64,000 nt of DNA, taken from assembly GCF_033807715.1 (NCBI RefSeq), contig NC_084587.1, positions 22,388,517 to 22,452,516 on the forward strand, written 5' to 3'. The stretch comes from Cololabis saira (Eukaryota; Chordata; Actinopteri; Beloniformes; Belonidae). Both the position numbers and the translations under genes were made by a program. The first letter of the stretch is position 1. Every line of letters begins with the position of its first letter. Shown here piece after piece: positions 1 to 12,072 of this stretch. The notes beneath the pieces are model-generated. The model did not search any database. It was not told the DNA's origin and saw only the letters and a list, made by a program, of their open reading frames with translations.

Positions 1-284
1 GGCCGGATCCTCCCCACCCCATCTGGCGCCCCGGTTGGCCAGAGGGGGCATGTATAGCCCAGGACTTGTGAGGGTAGCTCCCATTAGCTACCCAGGGGAA
101 CACGGGGAGAACATGCAAACTCCACACAGAAAGATCCTTTCACCAACCCCACCCAGGGTGTGGGCACTGAAATCATGGGGGAACTAACACGCACTTCAGC
201 GTCCACAGCGTCCCCGGCGGGAATCAAACCCAGGACCTTCTTGCTGTGAGACGGCTGCACTACCTGCTGCGCCACCGTGCCCCT
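1..284 (-). repeat. tRNA-headed SINE, left end cut by window
   Basis: Read on the minus strand, the element starts near 284 with an A-box-like stretch (TGGCGCAGCAGG) and then a B-box-like stretch (GGTTTGATTCC). It continues into the block 'GTGTGGAGTTTGCATGTTCT', which is shared with the copy at 43780-44245. Internal RNA polymerase III boxes plus several copies in one window indicate a tRNA-derived SINE. The tail lies outside the window. It is not a tRNA gene: no cloverleaf can be closed. The family name is not assigned. Confidence 0.7.
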
Positions 285-3200
285 TAATCTGTTTTTTCTT
301 CTTTCATTAAGCACTACTTAATCCTTGGTCTATTACTATATGGTAATAAATTTAAACTTTGGTTAAGGACCAAAACAACAGTAATCAAAGCAGTTTTCAG
401 TCCGAACTGAACTGAATATACACTTACAGCATAATGGATTTTAATGTTAGCCCAGACATCAAGTAGCAATGCCAGAATAGAATTACTGTTTTAAGCCTCT
501 TACAAAGCCAAGAAATATCATTGTACTTGTGCAGATAGGGTCCCCACATACAAACCAAGGTCATTTTAACTTTGTATGTGTACAAAAAAAATGTATTAAA
601 AGGACTGACTGTGCTGGAATGTCCTTCTCATTCACTGATACTTTGTCATAAATCTGAAACTGCGTTCACAGGGAGGATGTCACATGACAAGTCGTAGAAA
701 AGCTGCCAAGTTGTCATGACACAGGCTCATATCACATGGACGTGAAGACAGTGGACTTATGTTCTGTTGTGAAATGAGTCCAAGTGAGAAAAGCTATCCA
801 TGCTGTACCACTAGAGGCCTTGCAAAGGCCTTTAAAATGTGTCCAATTAACTTTGATGGAGAAATGCATATTGGATATTTGGACAGACATATGCAGTTAT
901 CAAGGTGGAGTCTTTGCCCATGATGTGCGTTATTTCAGCAGAACAATGCCAGACTTAATTCGTTTGTACTTATGATACTGTATCTTAGTTTCATAAACAC
1001 AGAATTATGCACTTGGCTCACCCACCAGTCTGAGATGGAGATGCATAGTGCATAATGAAAAGGAATAAAAGATGGGAATGACCATGGACTTTTGAGGACC
1101 TGAAATCAAGTCTGTATTAGAACAAATACGTTGTTGTTGCTTCAACTTTCGCATCAATGCAAACGCAGCGAAGTAACTGACGTTTGCAGTGACGTAATGA
1201 CGTGGCTCCCCTTAGCACCCGAGCTATGAAAAAGTAAACCAGTTCTCAACTGGTTCGCAAGTTGAACGAGTTGTGAACCTGCACCAGTACTGGCCCAGAA
1301 CCAGCTCTGGAACCGGTTTGGAGGAAAAACCAATGGGTGATATTGCAGGAAGTTTGTCCTGTTCTTCTAATACAGTCTACAAATTTAATACAACAGTAAA
1401 CTTGCCTCTCTTCCAACTTGATTTTGGTGTGCACTGGTGGATTCAAACTCTTCATTTCTTCATATTTTCCAAAATACAATACTGATGAACAATCACTGAA
1501 AATAATTTCCTCGGTCCTTGTGTCTGTTACATCAAGATTGACAAAAATGAAATATTTACAGTTTTAATTTTTATGAATGTTTCCATCAGTTCTGGTTGAA
1601 GTCTGTATTTCCATTTTCAAAGTCCTTCTGTCCTCTGTTGTGTGTTCTTTCTTTACTTCCATCAAGATTCTGTCACATGAAGAAAAGAGATGAGGGTGAG
1701 AGTTTAGGCTGAAATTCTACTCTCACCGTTAACGGAGGCTGTAGCACCTCTTGACCCCAGGCCACACATTCCTAAGTGAACTTTGGCCCTGTGACCACAC
1801 CAGTGTAGCTGGGTACCTCTTCAAGTCAAACACACACATACATACACACAAACAGTATGTCGTCAGACAGCCTCTGGCCTGCAGTCAGGCAGCCATTACC
1901 TGGAGATTGTATCAGTGTCAGTTTGTGGGGGATTCTTGCTCCCTGGGGTAAAGCACAGAGGGCAGGCGCCTGATCTTCTGTGAAATGTTAATGTGGAACA
2001 AAGCAGGCTGAACTTGGAGTGTAATACGTGGAACCAGGCTCATTGGTTAAGAAACTCTATCCTCTCCAGCATAAATGAGCCTGTGACCAAGCATAAAACA
2101 CATCAGTCAACTTTGAATGCTTTGGTGTTCAAGCTCACATTGATGGTTCCCCAGTTGGACCATTATAAGCATGCTTTACTGTATATCTACACTTCTCTGC
2201 TCTCATTAAGCTGAGACAAGAATCTCCCATTCAAACTCTAGCATAAGTGTTCATTAGGACTGGTATTTGAGTTTTAAAGACAGTAAATTGGCCAAGGAAT
2301 GCAGCTTGTTGCCTTATCAAAGTCTAGAAGTCATGGATCTGGGAATGCCTTGCTTTGTTGACCCTTTAGTTTATCTGTCCCTTAATTGCGCATTGTTAAA
2401 CTTTGTCTCAGGGCTTCTTGCTCTCCCCAGTGGCCAATGCAACCATCTGGCCCTCGCAAAGATCTGAGCAGGAAGTTATGCGAGACGTCAGAGGATAGGA
2501 ACTCTGATAATGGATACTTAGCCTCACATGTAGTTGGCTGATTCTTTGACATTCCTGTCATTTCCTGAAATACCTGTTACTGAATGTCTGGCAGCATCGC
2601 CAAAACACTCCATCTTTATGGAACGTTTCTGCAATAAGACAATAGGAATAAAAAGTTGTTAAGCCTTTTGTGCATTTTTGTATAGTGGGGTCTGCAATTT
2701 CTGAATAAGTGGAGAGTTCAATGTTTCTCAACCTTGCATAAATGGTCCAATGAATAAGAAATTCTGGTATTTCTTTCGCAAAGTGCAGGTGGATGGAGCA
2801 CACAGCCAGGTCTTTGTGCACACTATGTGCATATTTTCAAACTGGAGAGCACCTGCAATATTTCTGGACAAATCTGTCTCTTATTACTATGTGTGAACTC
2901 TGGTTAGATATCATGTCATTCCAAGGATTGTGAGGTTATCAAGACATGCACTCTTTGTCTTTCTCCATATTGATGCTCCAGACCTTTTAACAATAAATCA
3001 CTATGTTAACACGTATGAGCAGGTGGCTGACAGCCTCTCACCAACTAAGCCACCACGTGCAGTTGTGTGTGGGGTGAGTGTGATTACATCCTGCATCACT
3101 ACACGCCCAGTGAGTCGAACTGGGTCAGGAAGCTGGAGACAGACACAGTGATAATAAGACAAGGAGGTCCGTGGAGAGTCAGCCTTTGCGGGGCACCCAC

Positions 3201-3934
3201 TCTGTACAGATCCCTCTTTATGCTCCTGTTTATTATGGTCCCAAGAAATCCATGCCTTGTGCACTACAACAGAGCTGCCAAATGTCAACATCTTGCTGGT
3301 GGTTTCGCAGGGTTCCAAACAACAGATAGGGTGCACTGAACTTACCATGTAAACTTTAAGGAACACAGTCCAGCAGAACTATAATTATTTACAATCTGAA
3401 TAGTTTTAGTTTAGAAGAGGGGGTTTTATTTATTTATTTTTTTGACATAATACAATCTCATTTCACTTAGATCAGAGAATATCTCTTGAGACTGTTTGAA
3501 AGACCGAGCACGCTTTCTTCAGCATGAATATTAAATGTGCTCATCTTTCCCCATCACAGGGAACACACAGGTTTGTGTATGTCGACACTAGTGTTTTAAT
3601 GATCTAATGAATGGTTCTGAAACATGTATTCCATCATTCCATACACTATGTATGAAAAAAAAAACTTGCAGTGGCAAGAGACGTTGTTGGTGAGGAGTGG
3701 AGGGGGGGGTATTTTTCTGAGCACCCCTACAATGCTCCACCTGTGCCTCAGCCATACCCCAGAAGACCACCCACTTAGGCAGAGAGAGGGTAGTCGAGAA
3801 TCCCTATAACCTCTTTGGGTGGGCAATAAGGCTTTATGCTGAAGTAGAGTGTTTCAGGCAACTGAAAGACTCAGTGGGAATGACTCCCAGCATACACTAT
3901 CACATCACCAGCAAAGGATAGCAACTGCAGCCAT
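285..3934. other. Upstream intergenic DNA, no gene seen
   Basis: AT-rich non-coding sequence. Open frames here are short, lack splice context and match no family I recognise. A stretch at about 1195-1330 rich in repeated AACCAG/CTGGTT words may be a decayed repeat, but I could not define its ends. An exact GLI nonamer lies at 3765-3773. Confidence 0.6.
3765..3773 (+). promoter_or_regulatory. Exact GLI consensus nonamer GACCACCCA
   Basis: The sequence reads GACCACCCA, the consensus for GLI zinc-finger factors, about 16 kb upstream of the hhip start codon. hhip is a known Hedgehog/GLI feedback target, so the site is worth listing. On equal base frequencies about 0.5 exact matches are expected by chance in 64 kb on both strands, so this alone is weak evidence. 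Confidence 0.25.
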
Positions 3935-4087
<153 letters not shown>

Positions 4088-4494
4088 AAAGTTGTCTGGG
4101 GTGGTGAATGACAATGTACATAAATGTAATAATAACTAATGACTGTTTATTGACCTATAAATCATACAACATATTGAAAAATGCAGATTAACCCCGTCCT
4201 AAGTATGAAATAGGAATTTTAGACGACAAGCAATAAATATCAAAGTGTGTCATCACCTCCAGAAATACTTCTTTCATCCTTCCAATCATCACTTTCAGAG
4301 TGAATTTGAAGCAGATAACCATAAACAATAGCTGTCAGTTATGATACAAGCATAAAATAGCAGACCTTCACAGAAGACACACTGAGGTCTTAAAAGGTCA
4401 AAGACACACTTCACCATTAATGACATAAAGCTGTCCAGACTCGGTGCAAGCTGAACCTTTACGGTAATATGAAACATCCAGCAAGTACAATGCG

Positions 4495-4672
4495 GGGGTG
4501 TCCATGGCTCATTTGGTAGAGTGGTTGTCTTCCACTCAGAGGATTGGGGGTGTAAGGTACACATGCTGAAGTGTCCTTGGACAAGGCACTGAATTACCAC
4601 ATTGTGTGTAACTGACCATACTGTACATATGTGTACTGTGTACTGTGTTACATTGTTGTGAAATTCTAGCAT
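4495..4672 (+). repeat. tRNA-derived SINE (second family)
   Basis: The head 'TGGCTCATTTGGTAGAGTGG' looks like a tRNA 5' half with an A box, followed by a degenerate B box near 4545. The body 'TGCTGAAGTGTCCTTGGACA' then 'AGGCACTGAA' is a phrase I know from fish SINEs. Its head and body differ from those of the SINE at 1-284. Ends are approximate. Confidence 0.6.
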
Positions 4673-7204
4673 CGGTAGATCAATACGAATAAATCAAAGC
4701 CAAATTACTGTGATTATGATCATATCTATGAGTTCTTTGTCTCATATATTAATTTTCAGGTTCACTGTGACTGTAGAACATATAGAAACCACATTGTACA
4801 ATAACAGATTTTTTTTTATTTTGTCCCTGGCCATGTTCCTTAAATTATTTTGTCTTTGCACAATAATATGACTCATCCCCAGACATTGCTCCAGCTGTGT
4901 TCATAAGGCTTGTAACTTTCCCAAATTGTCAATTTCAAAGTCAGCTACACTTCATATAGCATGTGGCAGGTGTCTGGAAGACTGAAAGTCTAAAATCTGC
5001 ACATATCTATCATGTAAAGAATTACAGCTGTTGATGCAAGTTATCTATGACTGAGGGCTTATTTTACCCTCTATGACAACCGTGGGCTTTTGCGGGGAAA
5101 AAAAAAACTGAAAAAAAAAACTTTTGCTCTCTGGAACAGAATGTACAACATCCAGTTTGTTTCAATCACACTTGGTCTTTAAAGCTGTGATAGCTTTGAG
5201 GGGCTGCTCAAGAACCAGCTGTCACCATTAGATAAATAAAAAGAAGACATTAAAAACTGCACAGTGGTCATTCACAAGTAAAGCATGGAGTATCTATCAT
5301 GTTTTTATGACTCTAAGAAACAACATGAATAACATTCAGAATAGTGAGAATCGCATTACAGTTCACTGAAGGCAACACTTCAGTGTAAATGATAATTTAC
5401 GTGGATTTAGTTGTGTTTGCTTGTATCATCCATATGTCCATGTGAGTGATTGATGGCTGAGGAAAAAGGTGAAGGCCTCCTCCCCGGTGGTCTGCCTGGG
5501 CTTTTAGCCACTGTGCAATGACCGCTGCTGCTGCTATCCCTGACCCACATCACCACATCATTGACACTAAACCGACCGCCAATCTTCCGCTGGCCCGTTG
5601 CCTTTGGCACAGACCTCGCTGGAGCTGTTTGGATTATAACTCAGTTTCATAATGAAGACTGAACAATAATGAAGGGGAACACTGTGTCCACAAACTACAA
5701 GATAAAGTTTGTTTGTCTATTATTATTGTCAAGCTGACTTATTTTCCTTGTTTGAAAAAACCCCGAGCACACTGCCGCAAAGGCCAACACTGCGGTGCAC
5801 GTGTTAAGTGGCAAACATGGGGAGGATAAAACAGCTCAGGAACACTATCCGATATTCAAATAAACAAATGTGTGTGGGGTCTGAAGAACAAACACACATT
5901 CATTAGGTGTCTCTGTGCCTCTAGACCTGTGGTGTTTGAGCAGCAATACACACATTTCTCACATGCAGACACAGACATTTAAATCTATACATGTACACGA
6001 TTGCATGCACAGTCTCTTTTACGCTGTTTTTTTATCACTCATTCTCACACACACAGTCCAGCCAAACCCCAATTAGACAATCAAACAGCTTTACTGACCC
6101 TTAGCTTCTCTGGGATTTGAAGTTTACACCCGGACATGGCTCGCCCGGTCCTGTTTACCCTAGAAAGCTGACTGATGGATTGTATTGTTTGGCCTTTCAC
6201 AGCTATAATTGGCCCTGTTGTATAGGTTAAAGCTGGGGATATATTCTGCAGACCCCAAACATGCCACACACGGCCTCTGGGTCAATAACACTCATATCAG
6301 TCCATGGACCCCTAAATGGTAATAGGGTCAGGAGTGGATGTCAGTGGCTCGCTTAAACGACATTAGTCGATGCAGATGACTTAACCATCTTAGCCTTCCT
6401 TCATCTTTTTGCTCCTAAACCAGGGACGCACACGCACACACACAGCCAAATATGTCTGCGAACCCCCTCAGAGTACCAGGTAAATATTTAGCCAGGACTC
6501 CAGACTGTGACACACAGCCAGTCCAAACAACTTACTAAACAATTATCACTGGCATCATCTGTATACTGCACTGCGCCCTTCATGTACCTATGTGGCAATA
6601 TAGTATTTGGTTTTAAAGCAATGTGCGATATTCTGCGATATTCGGTCGTAATGTTAAAATGCCCTAACTGTTTAATCCAACTCTTACATCACAGAACAAA
6701 AAAATTATATCTAATGCCATTAAGTCAATGCTATAAATAATGTTTCATTGCAAGTTAAGGAACTTTGTTCCTTAAATATAAAAATTTAATAATTATTTGA
6801 GGGAAAAAATAGAAACAAACAATTCTTTCTAGTCTTAATAGTGAATAACCCGACTAGCAATACAGACAAGGCTGAGAGGCATCACAATAATAATTTTGTG
6901 GTTTTACAAATAACGTATCAGATTTTTTCCGACAAACTCTTTTCAACATGGCAGCAGATGTCAACAGATTTTCTACATTAAAGATGGCGTATGATTGAAA
7001 AATGAAAAAAATCTATGCGGTAGAGCATCTACTTGGGTGTGGCACAGCCCTGCAGTTTTGTATGGGCATGCCTTAAAATATGCCCGAAAATAAGTCATTC
7101 ACTTAGCTGTTCAGTATCACAGTGTGCTGTGACATCTGAGATCAGAATGTTCCCACCTCTCCTCCTTTGACTCCACCCATTTTCCATTCCCCTTGGAAGT
7201 GGTT
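4673..7204. other. Intergenic DNA, no gene seen
   Basis: I see no coding sequence with splice sites, no RNA gene and no clear repeat apart from short A runs near 5098-5120. Confidence 0.55.
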
Positions 7205-7662
7205 TAAACCTGGATTAAGGTTCTGTGTTACACCAACGCAGAGCATACGCCGTTGCCGTGATGCCGTCGTGAATCCTTCGGACTTCTCCAACACTCCATT
7301 TCACCGCGGCGTTCTTTTCCTCAATGGTTTATCTGACTTTTCCGGTCACAGTGAATCAAAGAGATAAGGACAACTATTGTGAAAAAACCCAAACAAAAAA
7401 AAAAAGATCACACATACACGAAGAAAAGAGCGCTGAAAGTTCACGACTGCTTCACGAACCGGAACCGGAAATGCGTTGCTACCAAGCGAACGAATCACAG
7501 CCCTCTCGGTCTGCGTTGGTCTGCGACCTCTCGACGCGTAGTTACAATTTGTGGGAGGTGCACGTCAGGCACGGGGTGGCATGCGGCGTGGGGTGCGCGA
7601 CGCGGCGCAACCTGTGGCGCACGCTTGGCGTCGATTTAACGCAGAACCATAATCCAGCCTTT
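7205..7662. mobile_element. MITE-like element, longer copy
   Basis: The left end (CCTGGATTAAGGTTCTG, then TGTTACACCAACGC) is inverted at the right end (GCGTCGATTTAACGCAG, then AACCATAATCCAGCC), giving imperfect terminal inverted repeats of about 35 bp. The same termini bound the small element at 20346-20448. The interior is unusually GC-rich for the region and has no transposase frame, so this is a non-autonomous DNA element. I could not fix the target duplication, so the superfamily (a Harbinger-like element is one guess) is open. Confidence 0.6.
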
Positions 7663-10600
7663 AGCAGAAAACTATAACATTGGCCCGTTCAAGTGGTCAC
7701 TGCTTTGCACATGTTCACACCAGTCATTAGAATGTGCTTCCAAATACATTTTGATCAACTGGCTCTCACCTTTCCATTCTATATGCAAATAAACACTGTA
7801 ATTTTTGCTTATAAAACGATTTTTTAAAAAAGCTCCGCCATAAACAAGAAGAAGACGAAATCTAATGACAAAGACCTTTGGTCTGAACTTTATATGTAAA
7901 CAAAGTCAAAATAACCATTGCCTACAATGAAGTAAGGAGTCTCTGAAACCATCCCAGAACTCCTTTGTGTTCATAATATAAAGAAAACATGGACAAAACT
8001 GTCCCAGACCACCTTCAAATTCTGATTGGAAATGATTGGATCTGAATCCATGAATGTCTTCAGACCTTTAATTTGTGTTGACCACTTGTGATTGGATTTT
8101 CTCGGATGCATTTTAGGTCTGATTGGGGTCACCGATTTCAATTCAGGGACTCCCTACCAAACAGGAGGATGGAGTTGAGAGACCTACACCCACTTAAACA
8201 GGCTGTTTTGAACATGGTCGATCAGGGGAACCTTTTGTGCTGTATTCACATGAGATTTAGTATAAAACATGTCAAGGACATTTAATTGAAACCTCATATG
8301 CCACCTTTGTGTAATAGGGTATTGGCATTTGGAAGTGCTCTCTGGATGTTTTCCTATTTGTATGTTATCCCTTTGCCGAACATAAAAGTTATTACAACAT
8401 TAACGTAAACATTAAACACAATCATACATCAAGCTTGGCACAAAACCATTATAGAAAATTCAAATTAAATTTAATTTATTGGCAGTTTAAAGTGTGAAAA
8501 TGTTTTTTTTAGACCAGTGGTCTATAGGTCAATGATGTTTCCATTGCATATAGGCTATAAAATTAGCTTTCCAAATGTACAAAATAACACATATATAAGA
8601 TTATCAAAATAATTTGTATGGATGAGGAGGATCAAAGGCTGTTATCACGTATAGAAGGTGTGTTATGTGAACAGGCACATGTAAGTACAAAACTGCAGAA
8701 ATAAATTGGAAATTCTGGATTTGGCTACAAATTCTGGGAATAATTGTAAGAACAGGTATAACTGAGGAAAGAGATTACTGATGTATTACATACACTAACA
8801 TCCTTATTAGTGAGGCCAACAAGACAACTGTCCTGAATCAAATATTCAGTGCAAAAATGCTCTTAATGCGCAAACTGCTATACAGCCCTGAAAAAGGAGC
8901 TCCATTTCATTTTTCATGTGAATTAATCCTTTGACCAAGTGCATATGTGCTTATACACCTACACAGCTGAGATTTGACTAGCAATTTTCAGCATACGTAC
9001 ACAGTTCAGAAAGAAATTTGACATTGCTTTCTGATACTGCATATGAACCACCTCAGCTGTAAAGATAAGCGTGTTCCTTCAGGATGATCCAGTGTTAAAG
9101 AACTGATTTCAAGCAGATTTAATACAAAACATTTTGCATTCTCTGAAGAAATGTTGCGCCTAGACTGGACAAACATGTACTTTTTCTGCTCAGCTTTACC
9201 TAATTTACTGGCTAAATGTAGTGTTTTCTACTTTGCCACTCACTAATGAGGTAAATGGTTTAAGGGTGCCAAGCTGTTTTAAAAAAATATAATTATTTTT
9301 CTTTTTTTTATGTGGTCAAATTTGTGTCACTTTTCAAAGCTAAATTTTACACTATAGGGAGGCCTACAGGTCAAGGAAGAAGTACATTCATCTTAAAAGC
9401 AATAAGAATGTGGATCCACGTGCAAAGTAATTTGGTCAGCACATGAAGCTTTACTCTTTTAAACAGCTATCCAGAGAAGAGGGAGCACAAGATTGTGAAT
9501 GAGAAAAAAGGAAAACGGTAAGATTTGCAGTTGGTTGTTACATCTGAAGGAAAGAAAAGGCCATCTTGCACCAACCCATTATGCCAATAACTTCTTGAAC
9601 CACAACAATCAACAAAAACCTAACCCTAAACATATTTGGATACTTGGGAGGAATTGGACCAGGAAAAAAAAAAACTATCTCTTCTATCCTAAAGCTTTCA
9701 AGTTGACAAACTCTAGCTGTAGACAGAGAGGGGGACAGACAGTAAAACTTAGACTGTGTTTTGCTGTGGTAGACCTCAAAAGCGCATGTACTTCATTGAT
9801 TTATTTTTTTTCCTATTTTGACCAGAGAGTTGGGACAAAAGGCATCCCATTATCTGTCTGTTTACATGAATTACAGCATTGCTAATTAAGTTGGTGCTAT
9901 ACTTACAGTGTATTTACTTGTAAGTGGTCGTGCTGTCTGTACCACCTGCAAACAGCAGAGCGTTGAACGTTTTGCTTCAACCTGTTTACAATCATATCAT
10001 CTTCCAAGGTATTCTCTTAAAGATGTGTTCACTGGAAAGAAATGTAAATAAATTACATTCAAACTATAATTGATTGCTATTTTGTGTTTTGCTCAATGTG
10101 TACTCAATGTGCCAGCTGTTAACATAGATCTGTTTGCTGGGTTTGTCAGGATTTACTTGTGCTCATTGCTTTTGTAAAATTCCTGTTCTGTTAAGTCTTT
10201 ACTTGCCTTATTGTCATATTATGTAATATAGTCTGTCTTTCAAGTCTTATTTTAAAAATAAAATGTTCTTTAAAATCTCAGTTACTGCTCCCTTTTTTTT
10301 GTCTTATCTGTAATATGTTCACTTAAGTGTTGGTTTCAGTCCTCGCTTTACAACTGAGTGAGTGTAAATTACTGTTTGCCACTCACCTGTATTGTGTTAG
10401 CCGTTAACTTCTCCATTATATTTAATACCAGGGTAATTTTTGAAACTGAGCCCATTTTCAAAACCACAGCCTAAATTACTAATGCATACTTCTTTTGGGT
10501 TTTCCCTTCAGGGGTTGCCACAGAAGATCATCTATTTCCATCTGACCCTGTCTTCTGCATTTTCCTCTGTCACACTAACCAACTGCATATCCTCTTTCAC

Positions 10601-11852
10601 TTCATTTCTTCCTTTTCCCTATTTCTCTTGCCTGGCAGCTGTATCTCCAGCATTCTTCCACCAATGTGTTAACTATCCTTCCTATTCATGTATGGTGGCA
10701 TTCTAGTTATTTCAGTGAATGCAGTATGCAATGTGCAGTGGACATATTGTGTAGTGTTAAGTATGTGTTGTAAGGAGTATGTAAAACTGACCAGGTTTCC
10801 TTTGTTCATTGCCAGATCCTTTTATTACCAGGCAACTTGTTTTCCACCAGTTCACCCCAGCGTACTTCTTGTTCGGTCAGCTCCTCACTTGAATTTATGT
10901 TGCTAACTTCGTGAGAGTCCAGTCTTGTTTTCTACATCCACCCAGTTTCATGTTTGTTTGGACTTTTGATTTTTGACTCCATACTTTGGCAGTGTCTTTA
11001 TTTTCATTTTTGTCAAACAAAGGTTTATACATATGGGCTCCTCCATCATCTATGAATCGTGACAAGCAGACAACAAAAACCAACTGATGTATGAAGAAAA
11101 AAAAAAGGTCAACACTCACTTGAACACCATGGTGCAAAACATGTGGGTTCAGGAGTGTTTGAACATTACTGATGTGATCCAACTGCACAGTTCAATCCAG
11201 ATGACCACGCAAATATTTGGAGTATGCAGTGATACTTGGCAGTATCTCCTCTTTGAAAAAGCATGTAAGCCAAAGGTTGTGAAAGACGGGTAGGGGGGAA
11301 AAAAATCCATGTTCCCAAGGAAAGACAAGTGTTGAAATTCATCTGATTGTTGCACTGTGGTGCACAAATGATTTATGATCAATCCATCCTGTAATTTGCT
11401 TGCTGGTTTATCTCACAAGCACAGTAGAGCTTGGTCCATGGATATCAGAATTCACAGAGCTCTTTTGGTGGGCTAAGTGCACCACAAGAACATAAAGGCT
11501 CAGATCATTTAGCATCGTAATATAAAACATGCCATATGGCTTCTGAGTCTTGGCCTGTAAAATCATAACAACTTTACTAATCAAAGACATCGTGTCTAAG
11601 GAATACAGATTCCAGTTGTGGCCTGATGTTGGCAAGGCACCCCATTTAGTTTCTTTTTTTTATATCCCTCTGCCAAAGGGTGAATAAAAAGACAGCAATT
11701 TACAGCATATTACCACAAATGCTACATCTGTGAGCACTGACGTTAAACACCTGCTCATGCCGGCCACAATTCGTGTAACTATACTGCTGTTCACAATTAT
11801 GTAGCACTTGGCTTTTTTCAAATCTCTAAATGAAAGCTTTGGCTCATGAAAA
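7663..11852. other. Intergenic DNA, no gene seen
   Basis: AT-rich. The longest frames (for example 9499-9885) have no recognisable domain and no splice context. Nothing else is identified. Confidence 0.55.
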
Positions 11853-11962
11853 TTCCATCCATCCATCCATTTTCTAAACCCTCTTCATCTAATTAGAATC
11901 ACCGGGAGGGGGCTCATCAGGTCAACTTGGACAGGTTAACAGTCCACCAGACAGAGACAAAC
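11853..11962 (-). repeat. SINE 3' fragment
   Basis: The (CCAT)n start and the 'CCATTTTCTAAACC' phrase are the reverse complement of the GGATGGATGGA tail that ends the copy at 43780-44245. 'AGTCCACCAGACAGAGACAA' matches the body in reverse. It is truncated and diverged. Confidence 0.55.
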
Positions 11963-11973
11963 ACCCATGTATG

Positions 11974-11979
<6 letters not shown>

Positions 11980-12065
<86 letters not shown>
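11980..12065. repeat. (AT)n microsatellite
   Basis: Pure AT/TA run of about 43 units directly after the SINE fragment. It is strand-symmetric, so the Tyr-Ile frames over it are artefacts. Confidence 0.97.

Positions 12066-12072
<7 letters not shown>

Noticed and set aside
1195..1330. Repeated CTGGTT/AACCAG words suggesting a hAT terminus
   Set aside because: I could not find an opposite end or a target duplication, so no element is claimed.
4495..4570. tRNA gene candidate
   Set aside because: It has A-box and B-box-like words, but no closed acceptor or anticodon stem. It continues into a SINE body.
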